64,000 nucleotides of DNA, taken from Streptomyces sp. NBC_00271. GTDB lineage: Bacteria > Actinomycetota > Actinomycetes > Streptomycetales > Streptomycetaceae. Below are positions 52,115-62,338 of this stretch, piece by piece. The notes under the pieces were generated by a model. It saw nothing but the letters and a program-made list of their open reading frames with translations, searched no databases and had not been told where the DNA came from. The position numbers and the translations under genes were made by a program. Where the stretch lies: the NCBI RefSeq assembly GCF_036178845.1, contig NZ_CP108070.1, positions 1,798,001-1,862,000 on the forward strand. The letters are read 5' to 3'. The stretch's first letter is position 1. Every line of letters starts with the position of its first letter.

Positions 52115-53269
52115 ATGGTGCGTACGCTCGGCGTTGCCGTCGTGGGGTTCGGCTGGATGGGACGGGTGCACACCCAGGCGTACGCCCGCGTGCCCCACCA
52201 CTTCCCCGGGCTGTCCCTGCGGCCCGAACTGGTCGCCGTCGCCGACGAGGTGCCGGGCCGGGCGGAGGAGGCCGCGGCCCAGTACGGCTTCGCCGCCGCC
52301 CACCGCGACTGGCGCGAGGTGGCCGCCGATCCCCGGGTCCAGGCGGTGAGCATCGCCGCGCCGAACTTCCTGCACCGCGAGATCGGCCTCGCCATGGCCG
52401 AGGCGGGCAAGCACATCTGGATCGAGAAGCCGGTGGGACTGACCGCCGAGGACGCCCGGGCCGTGTCGGACGCGGTCACCAAGGCCGGGGTCCAGGGCAC
52501 GGTCGGGTTCAACTACCGGGGCGCGCCCGCCGTCGCCGCCGCCCGCGAACTGATCGCCTCCGGCGAGATCGGCACCGTCACCCATGTCCGCATCCGGCTG
52601 TTCAGCGACTACGCGGCCCATCCCGAGGGCGCTCTGACCTGGCGCTACGAGCGGGAGCGCGGCGGCAGCGGCGTCCTCGGCGACCTGGCCTCGCACGGCG
52701 TCGACCTGGCGCGCTTCCTGCTCGGCGAGATCGAGGCACTGACCGCCGACACCGCGATCTTCCTGCCTCGCCGGGCCCGCCCGACCGGCGCCACCGCCGG
52801 TCACACCCGCGCGACGGGCGGCGAACTCGGCCCGGTGGAGAACGAGGACTACGTCAACTGTCTGCTGCGCTTCGCCTCCGGCGCGCGGGGCGTCCTGGAG
52901 GCCTGCCGGGTCTCGGTCGGCGAGCAGAACAACTACGGCTTCGAGGTGCACGGCACCAAGGGCGCGGTCCTCTGGGACTTCCGGCGCATGGGCGAACTGG
53001 GCGTCAGCAGGGGTACGTCGTACCAGGACCAGCCCGTCAGCACGGTGTACGTCGGCCCCGGGGACGGCGAGTACGCGGCCTTCCAGCCGGGTTCCGCGAA
53101 CAGCATGAGCTACGACGATCTCAAGGTCATCGAGGCCCACCACTTCCTGCGGTCGATCGCCGAGAACACCCCGTACGGCGCGACGCTGGCCGACGCGGTG
53201 CACAGCGCGGCCGCGCTGGACGCGATGGCTCGCTCCGCCGAGCGGGGAGCGTGGGTGCCTCTGGCATGA
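52115..53269 (+). CDS. Gfo/Idh/MocA-family sugar dehydrogenase
   Basis: 384 residues. The N-terminal Rossmann domain is VAVVGFGWMGRVHTQAYARV. EKPVGLTAEDAR carries the conserved EKP Lys, and GDLASHGVDLARFLLGE carries the active-site His and Asp. It oxidises a hydroxyl of a sugar or inositol-type substrate with NAD(P). The ATG at 52115 follows GAGGGGC. It is controlled through the operator at 52089-52102. It might serve inositol metabolism, but the separate LacI control and the following lyase point to a uronate or polysaccharide-derived sugar. Confidence 0.9.
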   Translation: MVRTLGVAVVGFGWMGRVHTQAYARVPHHFPGLSLRPELVAVADEVPGRAEEAAAQYGFAAAHRDWREVAADPRVQAVSIAAPNFLHREIGLAMAEAGKHIWIEKPVGLTAEDARAVSDAVTKAGVQGTVGFNYRGAPAVAAARELIASGEIGTVTHVRIRLFSDYAAHPEGALTWRYERERGGSGVLGDLASHGVDLARFLLGEIEALTADTAIFLPRRARPTGATAGHTRATGGELGPVENEDYVNCLLRFASGARGVLEACRVSVGEQNNYGFEVHGTKGAVLWDFRRMGELGVSRGTSYQDQPVSTVYVGPGDGEYAAFQPGSANSMSYDDLKVIEAHHFLRSIAENTPYGATLADAVHSAAALDAMARSAERGAWVPLA

Positions 53270-53407
53270 CGGGGCGGGCGCGATGGCCGGATCGGTCATC
53301 GCCGCCATGGAGAAAGGCCTCTGGACGACTTTCTGTTATCGGCCGCGTTCCACGGCGTCTCCTGTGCGCAGGCATCCCCGGGCACCGAGCGCTAAGGAAC
53401 CACGTCA

Positions 53408-54877
53408 GTGACAGCACACATCAGTCGCCGGAACATGCTGAAGATCGCCGGGGTCGCCGCGGGCGCCACCGTGGCCGGTACCGCCCTCGCGGCGGCCCCG
53501 GCAACGGCGGCGGACGGTGCCTTCGCGCACCCCGGGATGCTGCACACCCGGGCCGATCTGCACCGTATGGCGACCCAGGTGAAGGCCGGCGCGGAGACCT
53601 ACACGGCCGGCTTCGCCAGGCTGACGGCCAACCGGCACGCCCAGAGCACCTGGACGGCCAACCCCCAGGCGACCGTGTACCGCGGCTCCGGCACTCCCGA
53701 GAACTACGCCACGCTCTACAACGACATCCACGCCGCCTACCAGAACGCCCTGCGCTGGCACATCACGGGCGACTCCGCGTACGCCGACACCGCCCGCGAC
53801 ATCCTCAACGCCTGGTCGGCCAGGCTGACGAGGCTCGACGGCAGCGCCGACCGGTTCCTCGCCTCGGGTCTCTACGGCTACCAGTTCGCCAATGCCGCCG
53901 AGCTCGTCCGCGGCCACGACGGCTTCGAACTGGCCCGGTTCCAGAAGATGATGCTCGACGTCTTCCACCCGTTGAGCGAGGACTTCCTCGCGCACCACAA
54001 CGGCTCCTACATCACCAACTACTGGGCCAACTGGGACCTGACGAACATCGCCTCCGTCCTGGCCATCGGCATCCTGTGCGACGACCGGGCGAAGGTCGAC
54101 CGCGCCGTCGAGTACTTCAAGCACGGCGCGGGGATGGGCTCCGTCAAGAACGCCATCCCGGTCGTGTACGCCGACGGCCTCGCCGAGTGGGTCGAGGCCG
54201 GCCGCGACCAGGGTCATGCCCTGCTGGGCGTCGGCCTGATGGGCACCATCTGCGAGATGGCCTGGAACCAGGGCATCGACCTGTACGGCTACGACGACAG
54301 CCGCTTCCTCAAGGGTGCCCAGTACGTCGCCAAGTGGAGCCTGGGCGGAGACGTGCCCTACACCTCGTACACCCGGAAGAAGGGCGCACCCGGCATCTGG
54401 TCGGGCTCGGAGACCGCGTCCGCGGCGGCCGCCGTCGACCCGGCCATGGCCCGGCCGATCTGGGCCATGATCGCCAACCACTACACCAGGCGCCGGGGAC
54501 TGGACGCGCCGCACCTCACGAAGATCGCGGCACGCTTCGCGCCCGAGGGCGGCGGTGGGGACTACGGCCCCAACAGCGGCGGCTACGACCAACTCGGCTT
54601 CGGCACGCTGGCGTTCACCCGGCCCCGGGCCACCGCCGCCGAGGCGACGGCGTCGCCGACGCCCACCGCGAGTGGGTCCGGTACGTCACCCTCCGGCGCC
54701 GCGTCCGCCACGCCCTCCTCCTCCGCGAGCCCCCTCGGCGGGAAGGGCGGCGACCTGGCCGCCACCGGTTCCTCCGACCTGCCGGCCTGGACCGCCGCCA
54801 CCGGCGTCGCCGCCCTCGCGGGCGGCTTCCTCCTGCTGCGCCGCCGCGACCGGGCCCGCCGCGACACCGGGGAGTGA
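53408..54877 (+). CDS. Tat-exported, sortase-anchored alginate-lyase-fold protein
   Basis: 489 residues from GTG 53408 (AGGAA upstream). The Tat signal is ISRRNMLKIAGVAAGATVAG with cleavage near ATAADG. The body is an (alpha/alpha)n toroid of the alginate lyase superfamily: HNGSYITNYWANWDLTNIAS (Asn/His region) and DQGHALLGVGLMGTICEMAW. A Ser/Thr/Pro-rich linker (about 415-445) leads to LAATG (450-454), a hydrophobic helix and RRRDRARR, a class E sortase sorting signal. It cleaves or binds uronate polymers at the cell wall. It follows the Gfo/Idh gene by 138 bp and is probably in the same LacI regulon. Confidence 0.85.
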   Translation: MTAHISRRNMLKIAGVAAGATVAGTALAAAPATAADGAFAHPGMLHTRADLHRMATQVKAGAETYTAGFARLTANRHAQSTWTANPQATVYRGSGTPENYATLYNDIHAAYQNALRWHITGDSAYADTARDILNAWSARLTRLDGSADRFLASGLYGYQFANAAELVRGHDGFELARFQKMMLDVFHPLSEDFLAHHNGSYITNYWANWDLTNIASVLAIGILCDDRAKVDRAVEYFKHGAGMGSVKNAIPVVYADGLAEWVEAGRDQGHALLGVGLMGTICEMAWNQGIDLYGYDDSRFLKGAQYVAKWSLGGDVPYTSYTRKKGAPGIWSGSETASAAAAVDPAMARPIWAMIANHYTRRRGLDAPHLTKIAARFAPEGGGGDYGPNSGGYDQLGFGTLAFTRPRATAAEATASPTPTASGSGTSPSGAASATPSSSASPLGGKGGDLAATGSSDLPAWTAATGVAALAGGFLLLRRRDRARRDTGE

Positions 54878-54893
54878 CGGGCGGGCGGGTGAC

Positions 54894-54909
54894 GGGCGGG
54901 CGCCCGCCC
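54894..54909. terminator. GC palindrome between convergent genes
   Basis: GGGCGGGCGCCCGCCC lies between the lyase stop (54877) and the GntR stop (54926), preceded by a second GGGCGGG repeat. It is suited as a bidirectional terminator. Confidence 0.5.
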
Positions 54910-54925
54910 ATCGGTCGCGGCGCGC

Positions 54926-55723
54926 TCAGGTACGGAGCAGCAACTGGAACTCGAAGGCGTACCGCGAGGAGCGGTAGATGTGAGTGCCGTACTCGACCGC
55001 GCGGCCGGTGTCGTCGTAGGCCGTGCGCTGCATGGTGAGCAGGGCGGCGCCCGCCGGTTCGTCCAGCCGCTCGGCCTCCTCCGCCGTGGCGGAGCGGGCG
55101 CCCACGGACTGGCGTGCGCTGTGCAGGGTGATGCCGACGGCACGCATCATGCGGTAGAGGCCGGTCGACTCCAGCCGGGCGGTGTCGACGTCCAGCAGCC
55201 CTTCCGGAATGTAGTTGCACAGGGCCGCCACGGGCCGGTCGTGGGTGAGGCGCAGCCGCTCCACACGGTGCACCGCGCCGCCCTCCGCGATGCCCAGGGC
55301 GGCCGCGACCTCGGCGGACGCAGGCTCGACCGCGTTGTGCAGCACCTGCGTCGTGGGGCGCTGTCCGGCGTTCTCCAGGTCGTCGTAGAGGCTGCTGAGC
55401 TCCAGCGGGCGCTTGACCTGGCTGTGCACCACCTGGGTGCCCACGCCCCGGCGGCGGACCAGGAACCCCTTGTCGACCAGGGTCTGGATGCCCTGCCGGA
55501 CGGTGGGGCGGGACAGGCCGAGGCGGCCCGCGAGCTCGACCTCGTTGCCCAGCAGGCTGCCCGGGCTCAGCACACCGCGCTCGATCGCGGCCTCCAGCTG
55601 TCGCGCGAGCTGGTAGTAGAGCGGTACGGGGCTGTTGCGGTCCAGCGCGAAGTCCAGGCCCACGGGCATCGCGGCCGCTGCTCGTGGGGTCCGGGCGGTC
55701 CGGCGGACGGGAACCCTTGCCAT
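54926..55723 (-). CDS. GntR-family (HutC/UTRA) regulator, probable inositol-locus regulator
   Basis: 265 residues from ATG 55723. The winged helix is VELAGRLGLSRPTVRQGIQT with LVRRRGVGTQVV; the C-terminal UTRA-type effector domain is LRLTHDRPVAALCNYIPEGL, LDEPAGAALLTMQRTAYDDT. It is the last gene beside the minus-strand iol genes (82 bp after the iolA stop), so it is the natural regulator of the cluster, probably acting on the inverted repeat at 62121-62192. The effector is probably an inositol catabolite (inference). Confidence 0.88.
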   Translation of the reverse strand: MARVPVRRTARTPRAAAAMPVGLDFALDRNSPVPLYYQLARQLEAAIERGVLSPGSLLGNEVELAGRLGLSRPTVRQGIQTLVDKGFLVRRRGVGTQVVHSQVKRPLELSSLYDDLENAGQRPTTQVLHNAVEPASAEVAAALGIAEGGAVHRVERLRLTHDRPVAALCNYIPEGLLDVDTARLESTGLYRMMRAVGITLHSARQSVGARSATAEEAERLDEPAGAALLTMQRTAYDDTGRAVEYGTHIYRSSRYAFEFQLLLRT

Positions 55724-55805
55724 CGCATCGTCCTGACGGTCGGTCCTGAGGACGGCCGGTGCGGGAACCGAGGAGATCTGTCCCCGCACCGGCCGCCACT
55801 GCGAG

Positions 55806-57299
<1,494 letters not shown>

Positions 57300-57343
57300 G
57301 GTGCGGGGGCCTTTCGGTGGCGGGGCAGGCGAAGAGGTCGGGA

Positions 57344-59215
57344 TCAGAGGTGGCGGCGGCGGTCGGCGGCGTGGCCGTCGTACCGCGCACGGGCGCTCGA
57401 CGCGGCGTCGCGGGAGGCGACTTCGGCGACGGGTACGTCCCACCAGGCCTCGGCGGGCGGTGCGGTGGGCGTCGGGTCGGTCTCGACGTACACGCAGGTG
57501 GGCCGGTCCGAGGCGCGTGCCGCGGTCAGGGCGTCCCGCAGTTCCCGTACGGTCTTGGCGCGGATGACGTCCATGCCGAGGCTCGCGGCGTTGGCGGCGA
57601 GGTCCACCGGGAGCGGGGCTCCGGAGAACGTGCCGTCGGCGGCACGGTAGCGGTAGGCGGTGCCGAAGCGCTCGCCTCCGACCTCCTCGGAGAGGCCGCC
57701 GATGGAGGCGTAACCGTGGTTCTGGATCAGGACCAGGTTGACGGGCAGGCCCTCCTGGACGGCGGTGACGATCTCGGTGGGCATCATCAGATAGGTGCCG
57801 TCGCCGACCAGCGACCAGACGGGCGTGCCGGGGGCGGCCTGCTGGACGCCGATGCCGGCCGGGATCTCGTAGCCCATGCAGGAGTAGCCGTACTCCAGGT
57901 GGTACTGGCGCGGGCCGCGGGCCCGCCACAGCTTGTGCAGGTCACCGGGGAGCGAGCCGGCCGCGTTGATGACCACGTCGTCGTCGCCGACGACGGCGTC
58001 CAGGGCGCCGAGGACCTGCGTCTGGGTGGGCACGGCGGAGTCCTCCGCCCGGTAGGCGGCCTCGACGACCTCCTCCCAACGCGCCTTGCCCGCGCGGTAC
58101 TCGGCCTCGTACGCCGCGTCGACCCGGTGGCCGGACAGCCCCTCCGTCAGCGCCTCGAGCCCCGTCCGCGCGTCCGCGACCAGCGGCCGGGCGGCGAGCT
58201 TGTGGGCGTCGAAGGCGGTGATGTTGAGGTTGACGAACCGCACGCCCGGCTGCTGGAACAGCGTGTTCGAGGCGGTGGTGAAGTCGGTGTAGCGGGTGCC
58301 GACCCCGACGATCAGGTCGGCGGTGCGGGCGATGTCGTCGCTGACCGCGGTGCCGGTGTGGCCGATGCCGCCGAGGTCGGCGGGGTGGTCGTGACGCAGG
58401 GAGCCCTTGCCCGCCTGGGTGGAGGCGACCGGGATGCCGGTGGCGTCGACCAGGGCCTTGAGCGCCGCCTCGGCCTCGCTGTGGTGCACTCCCCCGCCGG
58501 CGACGATCAGGGGGCGCTCGGCGGCGCGGATCGCCCGTACGGCCTCGGCGAGTTCCAAGGGATCGGGGGCGGGCCTGCGTACGCGCCAGACGCGCTCGGC
58601 GAAGAACTCCTCCGGCCAGTCGTACGCCTCCGCCTGCACGTCCTGCGGCAGGGCGAGGGTGACGGCACCGGTGTCGGCCGGGTCGGCCAGCACCCGCATC
58701 GCGTTCAGCGCGGCCGGGATCAGCATCTCCGGGCGGGTGATCCGGTCGAAGTAGCGGGAGACCGGGCGCAGTGTGTCGTTGACGGAGACGTCCGCTTCGA
58801 CGGGGTGTTCCAGCTGCTGGAGCAGCGGGTCGGCGGAGCGGGTCGCGAAGTAGTCGCCGGGCAGCAGCAGTACGGGCAGGCGGTTGATCGTCGCGAGGGC
58901 GGCGCCGGTGACGAGGTTGGTGGCGCCGGGGCCGATGGACGTGGTCACGGCCTGCGCGGAGAGGCGGTTGAGCTGGCGGGCGTAGCCGACCGCCGCGTGC
59001 ACCATGGACTGTTCGTTGCGGCCCTGGTGGAAGGGCATGGTGTCCTCGCCGGCCTCCAGGAGTGCCTGGCCGATGCCCGCCACATTGCCGTGGCCGAAGA
59101 TGCCCCAGGTGCCGGCGATCAGCCGGTGGCGCACGCCGTCGCGCTCGCTGTACTGCGCGGACAGGAAGCGCACCAGCGCCTGGGCTGTCGTCAGGCGACG
59201 GGTGGTGGTGCTCAT
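57344..59215 (-). CDS. iolD: 3D-(3,5/4)-trihydroxycyclohexane-1,2-dione acylhydrolase
   Basis: 623 residues, ThDP-dependent enzyme with the N-terminal pyrimidine domain (GHGNVAGIGQALLEAGEDTM, PFHQGRNEQSMVHAAVGYAR) and the C-terminal PP domain (VGDGTYLMMPTEI, the GDG...N-type ThDP motif, and NHGYASIGGLSEEVGGERFG). It hydrolyses the ring of diketo-inositol to 5-deoxyglucuronate. The ATG at 59215 overlaps the iolB stop (TGATG), so the two are coupled. The length is normal for IolD. Confidence 0.95.
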   Translation of the reverse strand: MSTTTRRLTTAQALVRFLSAQYSERDGVRHRLIAGTWGIFGHGNVAGIGQALLEAGEDTMPFHQGRNEQSMVHAAVGYARQLNRLSAQAVTTSIGPGATNLVTGAALATINRLPVLLLPGDYFATRSADPLLQQLEHPVEADVSVNDTLRPVSRYFDRITRPEMLIPAALNAMRVLADPADTGAVTLALPQDVQAEAYDWPEEFFAERVWRVRRPAPDPLELAEAVRAIRAAERPLIVAGGGVHHSEAEAALKALVDATGIPVASTQAGKGSLRHDHPADLGGIGHTGTAVSDDIARTADLIVGVGTRYTDFTTASNTLFQQPGVRFVNLNITAFDAHKLAARPLVADARTGLEALTEGLSGHRVDAAYEAEYRAGKARWEEVVEAAYRAEDSAVPTQTQVLGALDAVVGDDDVVINAAGSLPGDLHKLWRARGPRQYHLEYGYSCMGYEIPAGIGVQQAAPGTPVWSLVGDGTYLMMPTEIVTAVQEGLPVNLVLIQNHGYASIGGLSEEVGGERFGTAYRYRAADGTFSGAPLPVDLAANAASLGMDVIRAKTVRELRDALTAARASDRPTCVYVETDPTPTAPPAEAWWDVPVAEVASRDAASSARARYDGHAADRRRHL

Positions 59216-60099
59216 CAGGACCTCTCGGGGGCGGTGTAGAGGGGCAGGCGGGGGTCGACCGGCCGCTCCGGCCAGGTGTCGCGGATCCAGGCGTGGTCGG
59301 GGTGGTCGCAGATCAGCCAGGCGCGGTCGGTGCCGGGGCCCGCCATGACGTTGAGGTAGTACATGTCGTGGCCGGGCACGGCCATGGACGGTCCGTGCCA
59401 GCCGTCGGGGATGAGGACGACGTCGCCGTCGCGCACCTCGGCCAGCACATCGGTGTGGGCGCCGCGACCCGAGGGCGAGACGCGCTGGTAGCCGAGGCCG
59501 GGTGTGCCCTCGTGGGGGGCGAACTCGAAGTAGTAGATCTCCTCGAGTTCGGACTCCTCGCCGGGCCGGTGCTCGTCGTGCTTGTGCGGCGGGAAGGAGG
59601 ACCAGTTGCCACCGGGGGTGATCACCTCGACGGCGATCAGCTTGTCGCACTCGAAGACCCCTGCGGCGCCGAAGTTGTTGACCTGGCGGGAGCAGGAGCC
59701 GGTGCCGCGCAGTTCGACGGGGACGGCGGAGGCGGGCCCGTAGCGGGCAGGCAGCCGGCGGGAGCAGCGGGCGCCGGTGAGCGCGAACCGGCCGCCCTCG
59801 CGCGAGGCGATCGAGACCTGGGCGTCGCGGGGCACGTACGCGAAGTCGCTCACCCCGCTGAAGACGCTCTCGCGCCCGGTGAGCCGGAACGTGTCGCCGC
59901 CGACCGCGACGGTGCAGCCGCCCGAGAGCGGGAGCACGATCCACTCGCTGTCGCCGGTGTCGAAGGTGTGCCAGCCACCGGCGGGCAGTTCGAGCACCCG
60001 CAGGCTGGAGTGGCCCCAGTCGGCCGACTCGGGAGTGACGTCCACGGCGTAGACGTCGGCAGCGGCCTTGCCCGCGGGCAGATGGTGCGTGGTGGTCAT
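59215..60099 (-). CDS. iolB: 5-deoxy-glucuronate isomerase
   Basis: 294 residues, a KduI/IolB bicupin. GNWSSFPPHKHDEHRPGEES (metal His) and EEIYYFEFAPHEG are diagnostic, with RDGDVVLIPDGWHGPSMAVP following. It isomerises 5-deoxy-D-glucuronate to 2-deoxy-5-keto-D-gluconate. ATG 60099. It overlaps iolD downstream by one base and is preceded by the aldolase-like gene. Confidence 0.95.
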   Translation of the reverse strand: MTTTHHLPAGKAAADVYAVDVTPESADWGHSSLRVLELPAGGWHTFDTGDSEWIVLPLSGGCTVAVGGDTFRLTGRESVFSGVSDFAYVPRDAQVSIASREGGRFALTGARCSRRLPARYGPASAVPVELRGTGSCSRQVNNFGAAGVFECDKLIAVEVITPGGNWSSFPPHKHDEHRPGEESELEEIYYFEFAPHEGTPGLGYQRVSPSGRGAHTDVLAEVRDGDVVLIPDGWHGPSMAVPGHDMYYLNVMAGPGTDRAWLICDHPDHAWIRDTWPERPVDPRLPLYTAPERS

Positions 60100-60166
60100 C
60101 GGGAGGGGCTCCTCTACGGGAATCAGAGCGGGCCTTCGGGAGGCGGCGAGTCGGCGCGGGTGGGAG

Positions 60167-61045
60167 TCAGAGCAGGCCGACCGCGGTGTCCACCGCGGTC
60201 TCCACGCTGCCCTCGGCGGGGTAGAGCAGCGAGCGGCCCACGACCATGCCCTGGACGGTGGGCAGCCGCAGGGCCTTGCGCCATCTCTCGTACGCGCCCT
60301 CCTGGTCGCCGCCGACCTCACCGCCGAGCAGGACGGCGGGCAGGGTGGAGGCCTCCAGCACCCCGGCCATGTCGTCGGGGTCGTCGGTGACGGGGAGCTT
60401 GAGCCAGGTGTAGGCCGAGGTGCCACCGAGGCCGGAGGCGATGGCGATGGACCGGGTGACGGCCTCGGCGCTCAGGTCGTTGCGGACCTTGCCGTCCACC
60501 CGGCGGGATATGAACGGCTCGACGAACAGCGGCAGTCGGCGGGCGGCCATGTCGTCGATGGCGCGCGCGGTGGTGTGCAGGGTCTCCAGGGAGCCCGGGT
60601 CGTCGTAGTCGATGCGCACCAGCAGCTTTCCGGCGTCGAAGCGCAGCCGCTCGATGTCCTCGGCGCGGTGGCCGGTGAAGCGGTCGTCCATCTCGAAGCA
60701 CGCGCCGGACAGGCCGCCGCGGTTCATGGAGCCCATCACGACCTTGTTCTCCAGAACGCCCAGGAGCAGCAGGTCCTCCAGGATGTCGGCGGTGGCGAGC
60801 ACCCCGTCCACCCCGGGCCGGGCCAGCGCGACGCAGAGTCGTTCGAGGAGGTCGGCGCGGTTGGCCATGGCCAGGCGGTGCCCGCCGACGCCGAGCGCGC
60901 CGCGCGCGGGGTGGTCCGCGGCCACGATCATCAGGCGGCCGCTGTCGCCGATCAGCGGGCGGCGGACCCGGCGGGCGGCCGCTTCGGCGATGGCCTCCGG
61001 ATGCCGGGCGCGCACCGTGGCGAGGTCGGGGATGCTGATGCTCAA
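60167..61045 (-). CDS. DKGP-aldolase-like (beta/alpha)8 protein (Cgl0158-like)
   Basis: 292 residues, probable TTG start at 61045 (GGAGCCTGTC upstream). It has the pattern of class I aldolases of the DeoC/LacD type: LMIVAADHPARGALGVGGHR, VDGVLATADILEDLLLLGVL, GKLLVRIDYDD, TSAYTWLKLPV with a candidate Schiff-base Lys. In actinobacterial iol clusters a protein of this kind occupies the IolJ position (2-deoxy-5-keto-gluconate-6-phosphate aldolase). It lies between iolC and iolB, as expected for the step after IolC. The exact reaction is inferred. Confidence 0.75.
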   Translation of the reverse strand: MSISIPDLATVRARHPEAIAEAAARRVRRPLIGDSGRLMIVAADHPARGALGVGGHRLAMANRADLLERLCVALARPGVDGVLATADILEDLLLLGVLENKVVMGSMNRGGLSGACFEMDDRFTGHRAEDIERLRFDAGKLLVRIDYDDPGSLETLHTTARAIDDMAARRLPLFVEPFISRRVDGKVRNDLSAEAVTRSIAIASGLGGTSAYTWLKLPVTDDPDDMAGVLEASTLPAVLLGGEVGGDQEGAYERWRKALRLPTVQGMVVGRSLLYPAEGSVETAVDTAVGLL

Positions 61046-61074
61046 GACAGGCTCCGTTCAGGGGGTGGCGGCAG

Positions 61075-62046
61075 TCAGCCGCGCGCGAGGAGGCCCTCGA
61101 CCTCGGACTCGGTGGGCATCGCGGAGGAGCAGGCGAGACGGGAGGCGACGAGCGCGCCGGCCGCGTTGGCGTACCGGATGGTCTTCTCCAGCTCCCAGCC
61201 GGACAGCAGCCCGTGACAGAGCGAGCCGCCGAACGCGTCTCCGGCGCCGAGGCCGTTGACGACCTCCACCGGGACCGGCGGGACCTCGGCGACGGTGCCG
61301 TCGCGGTGGACGGCCAGGACTCCCTTGGGGCCCTGTTTGACGACGGCGAGTTCCACACCGGCCGCCAGCAGGGCCTCGGCGCAGGCGCGGGGTTCGCGTA
61401 CGCCGGTGGCGATCTCGCACTCGTCGAGGTTGCCGACGGCGACGGTGGAGTGCCGCAGCGCCTCGGCGTAGTACGGGCGCGCCTCGTCCGGGTCGGACCA
61501 GAACATGGGCCGCCAGTCGAGGTCGAAGACGGTGGTGCCGGACTTGGCGCGCGCCTTCAGCGCGGCGAGCGTGGCGGAGCGGCTGGGCTCCTCGCTCAGG
61601 CCGGTGCCGGTGATCCAGAAGATGCGGGCCGCGCGGATCGCGAAGAAGTCCAGCTCGTCGGTCCGGATCTCCAGGTCGGGTGCCTTGGGCCGCCGGTAGA
61701 AGTAGAGCGGGAAGTCGTCCGGCGGGAAGATCTCGCAGAACGTGATCGGCGTGGGGTAGGCGTCGACGGGTGTGACCCAGCGGTCGTCGACGCCGAACTC
61801 CCCCAGCGCCTGGTGGAGATAGGTACCGAAGGGGTCCTGTCCGGTGCGGGTGATCACCGCGGTGGACCGGCCCAGGCGTGCGGCGGCCACCGCGACGTTG
61901 GCCGCCGAGCCGCCGAGGAACTTCCCGAAGGACTCGACCTGCGCGAGCGGCACACCCGTCTGCAGGGGATACAGATCGACGCCGATGCGTCCCATGGTGA
62001 TGACGTCGAGGGATTCGGCGTCGAAGGATTCAGCGGACTCAGGCAT
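61075..62046 (-). CDS. iolC: 5-dehydro-2-deoxygluconokinase
   Basis: 323 residues, PfkB family. The N-terminal motif is FGKFLGGSAANVAVAAARLG; the C-terminal motif NGLGAGDAFGGSLCHGLLSG contains the catalytic Asp. ITMGRIGVDLYPLQTGVPLA is the typical IolC start. It phosphorylates 2-deoxy-5-keto-D-gluconate. ATG 62046 follows AGGAGCGTC. It is the first gene of the minus-strand iol operon, 75 bp from the inverted repeat that begins at 62121. Confidence 0.94.
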   Translation of the reverse strand: MPESAESFDAESLDVITMGRIGVDLYPLQTGVPLAQVESFGKFLGGSAANVAVAAARLGRSTAVITRTGQDPFGTYLHQALGEFGVDDRWVTPVDAYPTPITFCEIFPPDDFPLYFYRRPKAPDLEIRTDELDFFAIRAARIFWITGTGLSEEPSRSATLAALKARAKSGTTVFDLDWRPMFWSDPDEARPYYAEALRHSTVAVGNLDECEIATGVREPRACAEALLAAGVELAVVKQGPKGVLAVHRDGTVAEVPPVPVEVVNGLGAGDAFGGSLCHGLLSGWELEKTIRYANAAGALVASRLACSSAMPTESEVEGLLARG

Positions 62047-62120
62047 GCGTGACGCTCCTGATGCGTGGGATGCGGGCAACGGGGCGCCCGGTGCCTCTTA
62101 GGTGTAGGACCCACGGCCCT

Positions 62121-62192
62121 CCCCTGTCAAGACTTTGTACTGACATTCGGACCTGCTCAGGAAATGATGTCTTAACAAAGTATTGACAGGGG
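62121..62192. promoter_or_regulatory. Divergent iol promoter with an 18-bp inverted repeat
   Basis: CCCCTGTCAAGACTTTGT (62121-62138) and ACAAAGTATTGACAGGGG (62175-62192) are inverted copies matching at 17 of 18 positions. Each contains a TTGACA -35: plus strand 62183-62188 with -10 TTGTAT (62207-62212, 18-bp spacer); minus strand 62125-62130 with -10 TACACC (62101-62106, 18-bp spacer). A repressor bound to both copies would shut both operons; the GntR at 54926-55723 is the likely one. Confidence 0.8.
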
Positions 62193-62338
62193 GGTGCGTA
62201 AGGGACTTGTATCCCGTCCCAACGAAGCAGCCGCGTCACCCACATCGACCCGGACGTCCTGTCCGAGCTCCGCACGGGCCCAGCGCCCCGGCGCCGTCCC
62301 GTTCCCTTTCCCCTGTCGCACAGTGAGGTGCTGGAAAG

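Noticed and set aside
50812..55038. 1408-codon plus-strand open frame
   Set aside because: It spans four well-supported genes on both strands in other frames and reads as Arg/Gly-rich low-complexity sequence.
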